DNA of 64,000 nucleotides from Halotia wernerae (GCA_034931985.1 JAYGHB010000020.1:1-64000); one strand, 5' to 3'. Counted from the stretch's first letter, positions 17,266 through 26,268 are shown. Made by a program: numbers and translations. The notes: generated from the sequence alone by a model not told the origin.

Positions 17266-18547
17266 GTTGTGTTTGAGCTAAGACAGGCTTACCCGTAGAT
17301 ACAGCTTGCTCAATAATATCAGCGGCTCGACTTACCCCCCCAGCGCGGTGAGTAGCTGCTTGTAATCTGAGCGCATTCTGTTTGTAAGATTCTTTTTTCA
17401 ATACCTGCTCTATAGCATTTCGTAACCTGGGAACATTCAATTTCTTAAGTGTGACAAACTCACCCGCCCCTGTCCAAGCGATACGGGCTGCTACTCCTGG
17501 CTGGTCGTTAGCAACTGGGATTGCCACCATTGGCACACCCTTCTTGATACATTCCATAGTTGTATTCATTCCTGCATGAGTAATCATCAGGGTGGCTTTT
17601 TCTAGCACTTCTAATTGAGGTGTATACTCAACAACTAAAGGATTTCCCGGTAAGTTTGGCAGTGATTCTGGTTTAGCGGAACCTCCCAGAGAAATGACTA
17701 ACTGAGCATCCAATTTTTCACAAGCTGAGGCAATAGTCTCAAAAACCCAAGTCAAACGATTTTGCAATGTTCCCATCGAAGCGTAAATTAAGGGTTTATC
17801 CGTCAATTTTTCGTAGGGAAAAGGAACAGGTGTCCGATTGGCGGAAGTATGATAACTGCCTGTGAAATGGAACCAAGGAGGCAATTCTTGTCTAGGATAT
17901 TCAAACTCAGCAGGTGCATTACTGATTTGAGCTAATTGAGAATAACCATCATTAGGTTGAGAGTACAGAGGTAATTTCCACTCTTGGCGATACTCATCCA
18001 CTAAGTCTTTAATTGGTTTAGCAACGCGATTAAGCAACGTGTAACCTGCTTGGTTGCGTAAGCGTGCCCACCAAGCTGGGCTATAATTCCAAGTGGTAAA
18101 AAAAGGAGGAATACTAGGTTCTCGGTTCAGCACTACAGCACTACACACAGAGACGAAAGGGATTCCCAGAAAATCGGCAATTGTTCCTCCCTCCACTGAA
18201 CTTTGGTTTACTAGCAAAGCTTCTACACCTGCTGCTTGCATTGCTGCTGGAGCATCCCGCAGCGTTACAGCGGATATCCGTTTAAGCAATTCAATGGTAT
18301 ATTGCAGTGCAGCTAGTCCACGCAGTTGTCCCAACTTGGTCAGAGATTCTGCTGATGAGCCAACCGGAAAATCTTGCTCTCCTATAGACGAGAATTCTAT
18401 TCCTGCTGCTAGTACTTTAGGTTGAGTATCAAGTGTTCCAAAATGGGTGACACGATGACCGCGCCTTTGAAGTTCTTGCCCTAGGGGAAGCATGGTGTTA
18501 AGTGGGCCTGTTGCTGCACCAGGGCTGAGAATACCAAAATGAGTCAT
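17258..18547 (-). CDS. GT1-family glycosyltransferase (UGT/CrtX-like)
   Basis: 429 aa. The N-terminal half opens MTHFGILSPGAATGPLNTML with GHRVTHFG, and the C-terminal half has IYASMGTLQNR and the donor-sugar box ITHAGMNTTMECIKKGVPMV (HAGxNT...GVPMV). This is the MGT/UGT GT-B fold, as in zeaxanthin and macrolide glucosyltransferases; the acceptor may be a carotenoid or other lipid-like small molecule. ATG at 18547. Convergent with the P450; the two could act on related metabolites, though the layout gives no operon. Confidence 0.9.
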   Translation of the reverse strand: MTHFGILSPGAATGPLNTMLPLGQELQRRGHRVTHFGTLDTQPKVLAAGIEFSSIGEQDFPVGSSAESLTKLGQLRGLAALQYTIELLKRISAVTLRDAPAAMQAAGVEALLVNQSSVEGGTIADFLGIPFVSVCSAVVLNREPSIPPFFTTWNYSPAWWARLRNQAGYTLLNRVAKPIKDLVDEYRQEWKLPLYSQPNDGYSQLAQISNAPAEFEYPRQELPPWFHFTGSYHTSANRTPVPFPYEKLTDKPLIYASMGTLQNRLTWVFETIASACEKLDAQLVISLGGSAKPESLPNLPGNPLVVEYTPQLEVLEKATLMITHAGMNTTMECIKKGVPMVAIPVANDQPGVAARIAWTGAGEFVTLKKLNVPRLRNAIEQVLKKESYKQNALRLQAATHRAGGVSRAADIIEQAVSTGKPVLAQTQLN

Positions 18548-18645
18548 GGTAAATTCATCTAGTTTTGTTCCAAAAAACTAAACTAAAAATGTTCTTTTAG
18601 TAAATACCTCTGTTGGGGGGTAGATAAAATAACCTAAAAGTGCAT

Positions 18646-19452
18646 TTACTGAAGTTTCAAGAACTTATCTAAAGCTGCAACCATGCTGGGAGGCCAACGG
18701 CGAATATTTTTCACCCAGTTCATGTCTTTGTAACGACTATCAAGTCCATAAGCTGCTACCCAGTTACTTTCTGCTTCGCCTTTGTTGCCAGTTACCCAAT
18801 AAGCAGCGGTGAGAGCAGCACGCATATCAGCAAACTTGGGATATTTGCGGACTATGTTCTTCATTTCGCGGATTGCTGGGTCGGTTTGACCCGTTTCATA
18901 GAGGGCGAGGGCATAATTGGCACGAGCAAAGGCAAAATTGGGGGCAATTTCAGTTGATTTTTGATAATCAGCGATCGCTTCTGACCATTTTCCTAAACCT
19001 GCTTTAGCATTACCGCGATTGTTATATGCCATTGCATCTTGAGGATCAAGTTCTAGGACATGATTATAATCTGCGATCGCATCAAGCCATTTTCCTAACC
19101 CTTCTAAGGCTGCACCCCGGTTCAAATAAGGATCAGTAATATTAGGAGCTAGTTCTATAGCTTTGTTGTAATCTGTTAAAGCAGCTTGCAACTTTTTCTG
19201 ACTCACCCGCGAATTTCCTCGATTACTCCATGCGCCAGCATTAGAGGGAAATTGCTCAATAATCTTTGTCCAATACTGTTCAGCTTTGGTAAAGTCACCC
19301 TGATTTGTGGCTGCAAAAGCCTGATCTGCCCACTCATCTCCTTGTTGTAGCTGCTCTTGAGTCATGCTTGGCTGTTGAGCTAGTGCCATAGCTGGTCTAC
19401 TCCAGCCAAACAAAAGTAAGAGACTGAGAAAAATACTAATTAATTTAATCAT
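18646..19452 (-). CDS. Exported tetratricopeptide-repeat protein
   Basis: 268 aa from the ATG at 19452 (MIKLISIFLSLLLLFGWSRP, then AMALAQ), which gives a proper signal peptide. The open frame continues upstream to 19674, but that part encodes an ISAs1 transposase N-terminus and is rejected. About five TPR units follow (AGAWSNRGNSRV, PYLNRGAALEGLGKW, AYNNRGNAKAGLGKW and others). TPR arrays mediate protein contacts; the exported form may serve in thylakoid lumen or periplasm assembly work. Its native promoter has been replaced by transposon debris. Confidence 0.85.
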   Translation of the reverse strand: MIKLISIFLSLLLLFGWSRPAMALAQQPSMTQEQLQQGDEWADQAFAATNQGDFTKAEQYWTKIIEQFPSNAGAWSNRGNSRVSQKKLQAALTDYNKAIELAPNITDPYLNRGAALEGLGKWLDAIADYNHVLELDPQDAMAYNNRGNAKAGLGKWSEAIADYQKSTEIAPNFAFARANYALALYETGQTDPAIREMKNIVRKYPKFADMRAALTAAYWVTGNKGEAESNWVAAYGLDSRYKDMNWVKNIRRWPPSMVAALDKFLKLQ

Positions 19453-19560
19453 AGTACCCATTATTACAAACACTAATACCAACCAGAGTGGATGCCTTCG
19501 ACCATCTTTCGTTCTCAAATCTTCCACAAGCCGCAGCTGTTCAATCAAAGAAGCACCCAT
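19453..19560 (-). pseudogene. ISAs1-family transposase, N-terminal scrap
   Basis: Starting at the ATG at 19560 the frame reads MGASLIEQLRLVEDLRTKDG then RRHPLWLVLVFVIMGTM, the N-terminal DDE_Tnp_1-associated region of ISAs1-type transposases. It then runs straight into the TPR gene in the same frame, with no catalytic domain. It is an insertion or deletion scar. Confidence 0.8.
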
Positions 19561-19597
19561 AATTTTCCTACCCTCAACACTTGCAATTTTACCTGTC

Positions 19598-19912
19598 TCA
19601 TTCCACAAAGGATAAGAGTTTGTCAATATCATTAGAGGTAAATCTCTGGGCTGACGTGATGGAGAAATAACCATTTCGGCGCAAAATATTGAATGCGATC
19701 GTTCGCATCACTGACAGATTTGCAGGGGCGTTACCCATACCTCTGGTCGAATGGTCTTCATCAAAAATTACATCCTTGACCCAATGAAGACGATTCTCAA
19801 TCCCCCAATCTCCGCGCAGGGCGAACGCACGGGATTTCTGAAACCCCTGCTGGATAAGGATCTTGACGAAAAAATCGGCTAAATTAAAAAACGCCGAAAC
19901 CCTTGCTATCAA
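19598..19912 (-). pseudogene. ISAs1-family transposase, C-terminal scrap
   Basis: The frame ends with RGDWGIENRLHWVKDVIFDE and GNAPANLSVMRTIAFNILRR, the C-terminal part of ISAs1-type transposases including the Glu-containing 'GIENRLHWVKDV' box. On the minus strand it comes before the N-terminal scrap, the reverse of gene order, so the two pieces cannot be one simply deleted copy. The next 200 bp to 20120 hold nothing recognisable. Confidence 0.8.
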
Positions 19913-20120
19913 AGGATTCTTATACTTTAGAGTTAGGTCGAGGGGGAGTATTATCTCCCGCCCCTCCCCAAGGCAAAATCAGCTTGCCGACCTGACTAGA
20001 CTAGTTCGCGGTGTGAAACGACCCAGCAGGGTTGAGTTAATCCTACCCAAGCCAACCACATTTGATTAATTTATAACATCTCAGTACAGTAAACTTAAAA
20101 TTAGTTTGAAGGTCATAAAA

Positions 20121-20867
20121 ATGACGACTCAAAAAAAGATTGCTGTAGTTACAGGCAGTAATCGAGGGCTAGGATATGCAATTTCCCGTCAATTATCTCA
20201 AATTGGCAACCGCGTAATTCTGACGAGTCGTAACGAAACAGATGGTCTTGCTGCCAAGCAGCAGCTTGACAATGAAGGGCTTGATGTAGACTATCACCTG
20301 CTAGATGTTACTAGTAATGAAAGTGTGCAGCAGTTTGGCGATTGGCTGCGTGAAATTTATGGCAAAGTAGATATTTTAGTCAATAATGCAGGTGTAAATC
20401 CCACAACTAAGCCGGAGGAGTCTAGCTTACTGACTGTTCAACTGGAAACGATGCGAGCCACTTTTGAAACTAATGTTCTAGCGGTACTGAGAATTTCTCA
20501 AGCATTAATTCCCTTGATGAAGGTACAAAACTACGGTCGCATCGTTAATATCTCAACGGAAATGGCATCTCTGGTGTCAGTTCCCACTGACTACTACCCT
20601 TTAGCGCCCTCTTATCGACTCTCTAAGGTGGGAGTGAATGGACTAACCGTGATTCTTGCTAAGGAACTCCAAGGTACTAATATTCTTGTTAATGCCTATT
20701 CTCCTGGTTGGATGAAAACTGATATGGGGGGTGAAAATGCCCCGTTTACAGCAGAAGAAGGAGCCGAAACCGCTGTCTATCTGGCAACACTGCCGGATGG
20801 AGGAGCGCAAGGACTATTTTTTGCAGAGATGCGAAAGTTTGGTAGTCCAATTCAATTACAGTGGTAG
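20121..20867 (+). CDS. Short-chain dehydrogenase/reductase
   Basis: 248 aa from the ATG at 20121 (MTTQKKIAVVTGSNRGLGYA). Cofactor loop TGSNRGLG, NNAG motif (LVNNAGVNP), and the active-site serine/tyrosine pair with YRLSK as the YxxxK box; PGWMKTDMGG follows. An NAD(P)-dependent oxidoreductase of the classical SDR family, close in style to carbonyl reductases; substrate unknown. First gene of a tight cluster: the SMP-30-like gene follows after 6 bp. Confidence 0.92.
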   Translation: MTTQKKIAVVTGSNRGLGYAISRQLSQIGNRVILTSRNETDGLAAKQQLDNEGLDVDYHLLDVTSNESVQQFGDWLREIYGKVDILVNNAGVNPTTKPEESSLLTVQLETMRATFETNVLAVLRISQALIPLMKVQNYGRIVNISTEMASLVSVPTDYYPLAPSYRLSKVGVNGLTVILAKELQGTNILVNAYSPGWMKTDMGGENAPFTAEEGAETAVYLATLPDGGAQGLFFAEMRKFGSPIQLQW

Positions 20868-20873
20868 GTTAAT

Positions 20874-21788
20874 ATGGAAAATTACGCAGGTTTACCGCCA
20901 ATTTACGTAGACAAGCCGATTGAATTGGCAGTTGCCAAAATTATTACCTCATTCCCGGTCAATACTTTTTTAGAAAATCTGGCGATCGCTCCAGATGGTA
21001 CAATCTTTGTCACAAATCACGAAGCAGGCCAAATTGTTCGCATTACCCCAGATGGAAATCAGCAGATTCATGCCACTGTTGAAGGCAAAGTCAGTGGTCT
21101 GGCTTTTACTACTAATGGGGGTTTAGTAGCAACAGGATGGAATGCGGATTCTATATCCGTGGTTTCTTTAATCGCCGCAGATGGCACCGTGGAAACGTTA
21201 CTCACACTGCCAGATGCAATATTTTTAAATGGTATTATCCCGCTTTCTGGCACTCAGTATTTGACAGCAGATTCCTATCGGGGTGCAATTTGGTTGATTG
21301 ATGTTGCCCAAGGCCGTGGGTCAATTTGGTTAGAACATTCTTTACTTGCTCGTAGCAATCCAGAAAACGTTATTCCGGCTGCAAATGGTTTGAAGCGTTT
21401 TGGTGATATTCTTTACGTTTCAAATACAGAAAAAATGTTGCTGTTGAAAGTTCCAATTACTATAGCAGGCGAAGCCAATGAACCAGAAATTTTTGTTGAA
21501 AAGACCAATATTGATGACTTTGCCTTTGATGTGGAAGGCAACCTTTACGGAGCGACCCACATTTACAACAGTGTAATTAAAATTACGCCCGATGGAAATA
21601 CCACAATCATTGCTCAATCAGAACAGGGTGTAATTGGCAGTACAGCAGTAGCTTTTGGTCAAACCCAGAGCGATCGCACTGCAATTTATGTTGTGATGAA
21701 TGGGGGAATGATTTTACCTCATCCTACAGGTGTTGTTCCTGCTAACGTTGTTCGGCTTGAGGTGGGGAAAGCTGGATATGTCTTTTAG
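20874..21788 (+). CDS. SMP-30/gluconolactonase-like beta-propeller protein
   Basis: 304 aa without a signal peptide. Repeating strands such as LAIAPDGTIFVTNHEAGQIV and FAFDVEGNLYGATHIYNSVI are typical of six-bladed SMP-30/gluconolaconase/LRE propellers that use a divalent metal to open lactones. Placed 6 bp after the SDR gene, so an oxidation followed by lactone hydrolysis would be a reasonable pair of steps; this is inference from context. Confidence 0.82.
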   Translation: MENYAGLPPIYVDKPIELAVAKIITSFPVNTFLENLAIAPDGTIFVTNHEAGQIVRITPDGNQQIHATVEGKVSGLAFTTNGGLVATGWNADSISVVSLIAADGTVETLLTLPDAIFLNGIIPLSGTQYLTADSYRGAIWLIDVAQGRGSIWLEHSLLARSNPENVIPAANGLKRFGDILYVSNTEKMLLLKVPITIAGEANEPEIFVEKTNIDDFAFDVEGNLYGATHIYNSVIKITPDGNTTIIAQSEQGVIGSTAVAFGQTQSDRTAIYVVMNGGMILPHPTGVVPANVVRLEVGKAGYVF

Positions 21789-21820
21789 TAACTTGCTAAG
21801 AATTGTATGACAGACTTACA

Positions 21821-22336
21821 ATGCCCTTGAATATTCAATCTTTGGATGAAGCAAATGCGCGAGAGATCGCTGGGTGGCATTATGACGCACCTGATGATTT
21901 CTACGATTTAAACTCCAACGAAATTGAACAAAACGTACACTACTTTCTCGATCTTCAAAACAATTTCTACGGTATTTTTGAAGAACCGAGAAAGTTTGTT
22001 GGCTATTGTAGCTTTGGCAAGGATGGTCAAGTGCCTGGAGGTAATTACAGTACGCCAGGGCTAGATATTGGTATGGGTATTTGCCCAAATTTAACAGGGC
22101 AAGGTCGGGGGCGCTGCTATGTTACAGTAGTTCTAAATTTTGCTCAACAGATGTTTGCACCTTTTGTTGTGCGGGTGACTATTGCAGCGTTTAATCAGCG
22201 TGCCCTCAAGGTATGGTATGGAGTGGGGTTTCACCCTGTTGATACCTTTGAGCATGAATACCTGGGTGTGCCTTTTGTCATCTTAGTACGAGAAAGTGCA
22301 TCAAAAGACTGTGGAAAAAGCTTGATGGCGACATAA
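21821..22336 (+). CDS. GNAT-family acetyltransferase
   Basis: 171 aa from the ATG at 21821 (MPLNIQSLDEANAREIAGWH); a TTG at 21803 is in frame but weak. The acetyl-CoA loop is LTGQGRGRCY (QxxGxG/A type), followed by FAQQMF and the later FNQRALKVWYGVGF, usual for the RimI-like fold. Substrate unknown. Third gene in the SDR cluster, 32 bp after the propeller gene by this start and 2 bp before the next. Confidence 0.85.
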   Translation: MPLNIQSLDEANAREIAGWHYDAPDDFYDLNSNEIEQNVHYFLDLQNNFYGIFEEPRKFVGYCSFGKDGQVPGGNYSTPGLDIGMGICPNLTGQGRGRCYVTVVLNFAQQMFAPFVVRVTIAAFNQRALKVWYGVGFHPVDTFEHEYLGVPFVILVRESASKDCGKSLMAT

Positions 22337-22338
22337 CT

Positions 22339-22905
22339 ATGGAGATGGAACAGGGCGATCAATTTGTAACTGTGGTTATTTCACAGATTGTCAAACCAGG
22401 ATGTGAAATTGCTTACGAGGCTTGGTTGAAAGAGATTACCAGTGTTTCTAGAACTTATCTTGGTCATTTGGGTACAAATGTAATTCGTCCTCAAACTGGT
22501 GTGCGATCTGAATATGTAATTATTTTCCGGTTTGACGGTTATGAAAATTTGAAAGCGTGGATGACATCCCGCGATCGCGAACACTGGCTAACTCAAGCCC
22601 AAACTTTGGTTGAATCTGACCCTCATGTTCAACAAATCAGTGGATTAGAAGCTTGGTTTTCTCTTCCTGGTCAACCACTGAAGACTCCACCGCGCTATAA
22701 AACAGCATTACTAACTTGGGCAGCTGTATATGTGTTGATCAATGTGTTGAATATGTTGATAACACCCTTGCTTCGTGGTTTACCGCCTTTGATTGCTTCG
22801 CTGATTGTTACTATTATTATGGTTGTATTGTTGACCTACGTTATTATGCCTAGAGTTAGCCGTTGGTTTAGCAAGTGGCTATATGCCAAATCGCGAAAAG
22901 TTTAG
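22339..22905 (+). CDS. Antibiotic-biosynthesis-monooxygenase-like protein with two membrane segments
   Basis: 188 aa. Residues about 8-105 form an ABM ferredoxin-like domain (VTVVISQIVKPGCEIAYEAW, then EYVIIFRFDGYENLKAW). The C-terminal part carries two hydrophobic segments (about 123-143 and 147-170), so the ABM domain is tethered to a membrane. ABM proteins act as cofactor-free oxygenases or as stress proteins. Starts 2 bp after the GNAT stop, closing a likely four-gene operon. Confidence 0.85.
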   Translation: MEMEQGDQFVTVVISQIVKPGCEIAYEAWLKEITSVSRTYLGHLGTNVIRPQTGVRSEYVIIFRFDGYENLKAWMTSRDREHWLTQAQTLVESDPHVQQISGLEAWFSLPGQPLKTPPRYKTALLTWAAVYVLINVLNMLITPLLRGLPPLIASLIVTIIMVVLLTYVIMPRVSRWFSKWLYAKSRKV

Positions 22906-22972
22906 TTTAATTAACCGTCTTCCATCACTTAGAGAAAGAGTAAAATAAAAGTAGAACGCTAAAAGGAATGCT

Positions 22973-23236
22973 GTGACTATGACGCAGCCCATAATTCCGA
23001 ATGCTACAGTCGCCTTTATAGATAATTATCAACTGAATAATTTACGATTGCTGCTTCAACCATACATTTATTATTGCTTGCTTAAACCTTGGATACAACT
23101 GTTTAACAATCGGTATTTACAAATTGATTTTCAATGGTTAGTTCAGATTATGAATGAGTTCATTGGTTTTGTTTTTTCTGATGCACAATCCGAGGATTTA
23201 TATTTTTCCTCTGTCCAGAGTGATAAAAGCGGTTGA
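22973..23236 (+). CDS. Small protein of unknown function, possibly truncated
   Basis: 87 aa from GTG at 22973 or ATG at 22979; AAAAGGA lies at the right distance upstream. The product is rich in Leu/Tyr/Gln (LRLLLQPYIYYCLLKPWIQL) and matches nothing I recognise. It ends where BrnT debris begins, so its 3' part may be lost. Confidence 0.35.
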   Translation: MTMTQPIIPNATVAFIDNYQLNNLRLLLQPYIYYCLLKPWIQLFNNRYLQIDFQWLVQIMNEFIGFVFSDAQSEDLYFSSVQSDKSG

Positions 23237-23262
23237 TGGACGATATGTCCTCGATGGATGAA

Positions 23263-23463
23263 TCAAGTTTCATAGTCTGCTCGCTCCTGACGGGTGGCTT
23301 TACGGGCGGAAATAATCCGAATGACGCTCTCCTCACGCTCGATGTGAACGACGTACAACAAGTTCCATCGTCGATCCATCGCAATGACTGCATCTCGCAC
23401 TTCTTCATTGCGGCTGGCATCCACAACAACGAGAAAAGGATCGAAGAAGGCTTCGGCAGCTTG
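23263..23463 (-). pseudogene. BrnT-family toxin remnant
   Basis: Read on the minus strand the segment gives AFFDPFLVVVDASRNEEVRD, then a strand LLYVVHIEREESVIRIISAR and the ending KATRQERADYE. The closing IRIISARKATRxERxxYE is the hallmark C-terminus of BrnT (ribonuclease toxin of BrnT/BrnA pairs). An in-frame TAG at 23464-23466 cuts the N-terminal part and no BrnA follows, so it is a dead fragment. Confidence 0.72.
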
Positions 23464-23561
23464 CTAAAATGTAACTGGCGGTAAGGTCAAAAGCTCTAAA
23501 ACTCGTACTGTCGTCAATTGCGCTGCGAATGCTTTTCGCATGGCGGCTTTTTCTCGCTCCT

Positions 23562-23822
23562 CACAGTCGTTCTGCGCTGGGTGCATTTTATCGCCGCTTA
23601 CGTTCTCGCTTGGGCGCTCCTAAAGCCATCACTGCTACTGCACACAAACTGGCTCGTTTGTTCTACCGAATCTGGACAACTGCTGGAGAATATTCTGATC
23701 CTGGTATGGACTACTATGAACAAAAATACCAGGAATTAATTCTCAAAAACCTCCGGCAAAAAGCTCAGGCTCTTGGTTTAGAACTTATTCCTATTGCTAT
23801 CCCAACCATAATACGTCTTAAC
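23562..23822 (+). pseudogene. IS110-type transposase C-terminal remnant
   Basis: Reads SRSALGAFYRRLRSRLGAPK, AITATAHKLARLFY and DYYEQKYQELILKNLRQKAQ, a familiar C-terminal stretch of cyanobacterial IS110/IS1111-like transposases ('GAPKAITATAHKLARL'). No upstream catalytic domain is present; the frame begins amid the BrnT debris. Different in sequence from the remnant at 89-946. The following 170 bp to 23992 show no other feature. Confidence 0.72.
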
Positions 23823-23992
23823 ATGCCTTCGTATTGCTATACATGTTTCAGTATTATTTAGTGATGACATGGGGAAATTTACTGGGTTTGTAGCTAATTA
23901 AACTGAAAAACTTCTAGGCAACATTTCAAAGCGCGAGTATAAAAGAAGAACAACAAGCACAAATCTAGCCACTTAAATTTACTGAGAATAAC

Positions 23993-25444
23993 ATGGCACA
24001 TCGATCGCGCAAGCTGAAGGCAAAAACTTTTAGACCAAATCAGCCTCATGCAGATGCGACTCAAGGTATCCCCTTAAAACCTCCAGACAAGAAACAGCGA
24101 GGCGGTTGGTTGTCATCAACTTTAGCGATCGCAATTTTGTTTAGTAGTGCTGGGTTAGTTATAGTTTTTACCTGGATTAGTATTGTTCTCATCTTGAATC
24201 CAGAAGAAGTAGGCTGGGTGAATAAATTTTTACCAGCTTGGGCGCAACTTCCTTTGGGTAATAGTGAACCTCCCCAAACTCTCCCACAAATTCAAGATCA
24301 GCTGAGTCAACAAAAACGCATAGCTGGGGAAACTATGCCTTTGAATGAGGGAGACAATTCGTTTTTATTGCCAGTTTTTCAGCAGCGCCCCAAGTGTCAG
24401 TCTGATTGTCAAGAGATTGTGGAACTGAGGATTTACCAACGTTCACAAGACTTGGAGTTCCAATCGCAGCTAGAAAAATACTATCGTCTAGCAACTCACT
24501 TCTCTGTAACTGGGCTAGAAGAATCTTTGGAGGATAGTACAGCAGAACGCCAATATACCAACACTCCCCTACCTTTAAGTGAAGTGAAACGCTTTGAAAA
24601 GGATGCGCCATCACCAGGGGTTTGGTTTTATTTACGAGGTCAGCGCCAACAAGGAACGAATGCGTTCGTCGCAGACGTTGGCGGAGCCATCGCCTATGGT
24701 TACATTGTGTACTACAATCCAGTCCGCACTAATCTACAACAGATGTTGACTTGGAGAAGCCCCAGTGGACAACTACCCAAATGGCAAGAGGTAACTGGTG
24801 GTGGCGCAAAAGAATTAATTATCGATCAAACCGTAGGTTTAGAACCGCAGTTAGAGATTTACCAAGTCAAATCTGTGAAGTTGTATCTCAACCCCATTCA
24901 ACTAGAAGCAATTTCCCTCAAACCCCCAGCTTTGAAAGATTCTGCGTACCAAAACGCCTTGTTAATTGCCCATAGTGGATTGTGGACACCGGCTTTTGAG
25001 TGGTTACAATTCATCCAAAAACAACATAAAAGGACTTTACCAGCAACGGCAAAAGCTCAAATTGATGTGATTGGTTTACACTCCCAACTTACTAAAGCCC
25101 AAGCGGCAAAAATTTGGGCAAGTCCTAGTCAACAAGTGCTAGCAGAGTTAATTGATGGTCGCTGGGGAAAAGCTTTAAAAGTATTTGAAGCATCACCGCA
25201 GAATGTACAGGAAATTGCCATCTTACTCAAAGCAGATAAAGGTCGGTTGTGGAATCGCACAGTTGCAGCGTTGCAGGTTAACCCAGATAGACCAGAAGTG
25301 CAAGCTTGGGGAGCATTAATTTTAGCAGTTCAGCAAGGGGAAGGAAGTGCTAATTCCTGGTTAAAGACACAACCAAAAATTAGCAAAGCTACCCTTACCT
25401 ATATTCAAGGTCTGTTAAAACGACTCAATGCAGACGCTGTGTAA
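23993..25444 (+). CDS. Conserved membrane-anchored protein of unknown function
   Basis: 483 aa: a basic N-terminal 40 residues, one strong membrane helix (about 43-70, LAIAILFSSAGLVIVFTWIS), and a large, presumably periplasmic or lumenal domain with a CQSDC pair near residue 138. I believe it is a cyanobacterial conserved hypothetical, but I cannot name a family. Residues about 222-235 (NAFVADVGGAIA) come from a palindromic repeat inserted in frame. Ends at a nested hairpin before a convergent gene. Confidence 0.75.
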   Translation: MAHRSRKLKAKTFRPNQPHADATQGIPLKPPDKKQRGGWLSSTLAIAILFSSAGLVIVFTWISIVLILNPEEVGWVNKFLPAWAQLPLGNSEPPQTLPQIQDQLSQQKRIAGETMPLNEGDNSFLLPVFQQRPKCQSDCQEIVELRIYQRSQDLEFQSQLEKYYRLATHFSVTGLEESLEDSTAERQYTNTPLPLSEVKRFEKDAPSPGVWFYLRGQRQQGTNAFVADVGGAIAYGYIVYYNPVRTNLQQMLTWRSPSGQLPKWQEVTGGGAKELIIDQTVGLEPQLEIYQVKSVKLYLNPIQLEAISLKPPALKDSAYQNALLIAHSGLWTPAFEWLQFIQKQHKRTLPATAKAQIDVIGLHSQLTKAQAAKIWASPSQQVLAELIDGRWGKALKVFEASPQNVQEIAILLKADKGRLWNRTVAALQVNPDRPEVQAWGALILAVQQGEGSANSWLKTQPKISKATLTYIQGLLKRLNADAV

Positions 25445-25519
25445 GAGGATGTTTGTGAAATCTAATTTATTATTTGCCTGGGCGAATATAATTCGCCCAA
25501 TACTTTTAAAACATCCTCT
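25444..25519. terminator. Nested hairpins between convergent genes
   Basis: Outer arms AGAGGATGTTT (25444-25454) and AAACATCCTCT (25509-25519) are perfect complements; inside, TGGGCGAAT / ATTCGCCCA (25479-25487, 25491-25499) form a 9-bp stem with a 3-nt loop. It probably serves as a terminator for both converging genes. Confidence 0.6.
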
Positions 25520-25533
25520 AAACCTGTTTTCTC

Positions 25534-26268
25534 CTAACTACTTAATGCTTTGAAGAACCGTTGCAAACTTTTGAACATATTGGGCTTCTTCGCAGGTGTA
25601 GCATCTGTTGATGTTTGGCTTTGTCCCTTTGAGAGGATTAAATCCAACTCATCACCCGATGGTTTTTTAGGTAATTCGGCAATTTTTTGATAGTTACCGT
25701 TAGTTTCTACCCATACTTCCCACTGTCTGGGGTAGCAGCGTAATATGGCAGTCTCATCGTCTACAGGGCGCAGATAATAGCAGGATTCAATGGTACTGAT
25801 GAAACGCTGGCGGGTTTGCCTGGCTGTATAACCAATACCCACAATTCCAGCATCTTCAAGGCGGGGATTTAACATTACTAAAGGGCGATCGCTTATTATT
25901 TCACATAGCTTTTCGATCTGGGGGACTTCTACGGAAGTGGGGTTAATGAATAAGAAAATTTCATCCTCTGGCTGAATTTTTGACTGTAGAGAAGCAGCCC
26001 TACCTGTACCGATATCCAAAATTTTAAATGGCGCATCTGCCCAATCACGACGGGCTAAGGCAGCACCACCAGCATCAGCAAAGAAAATTTTCAGGCGAGA
26101 CTCGTATTCTGCAAACAGGGGCAGAAAATCTTCTGCTACTAGCAAGGGTTTAAGTTCGGGGAACAGGAACTCAACTTGTAAGCGGGTATAGCCATCTGCA
26201 AGGGCAGCTTGGGTGGCTAAGCGTGATTGGGCGATCGCATCTTCAAGACTGTTGGGAAGTTCACTCAT
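25534..26268 (-). CDS. DUF1995 family protein
   Basis: 244 aa beginning MSELPNSLEDAIAQSRLATQ with AALADGYTRLQVEFLFPELK, and later FLFINPTSVEVPQIEKLCEI and VMLNPRLEDAGIVGIG; this pattern is the DUF1995 family of cyanobacteria and plant chloroplasts. Its role is not established. A helical basic tail (MFKSLQRFFKAL) may touch membranes. Start ATG at 26268; the 2.1-kb AT-rich spacer lies upstream. Confidence 0.85.
   Translation of the reverse strand: MSELPNSLEDAIAQSRLATQAALADGYTRLQVEFLFPELKPLLVAEDFLPLFAEYESRLKIFFADAGGAALARRDWADAPFKILDIGTGRAASLQSKIQPEDEIFLFINPTSVEVPQIEKLCEIISDRPLVMLNPRLEDAGIVGIGYTARQTRQRFISTIESCYYLRPVDDETAILRCYPRQWEVWVETNGNYQKIAELPKKPSGDELDLILSKGQSQTSTDATPAKKPNMFKSLQRFFKALSS

Noticed and set aside
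23160..23429. 89-aa minus-strand frame
   Set aside because: It is the wrong frame of the BrnT remnant.
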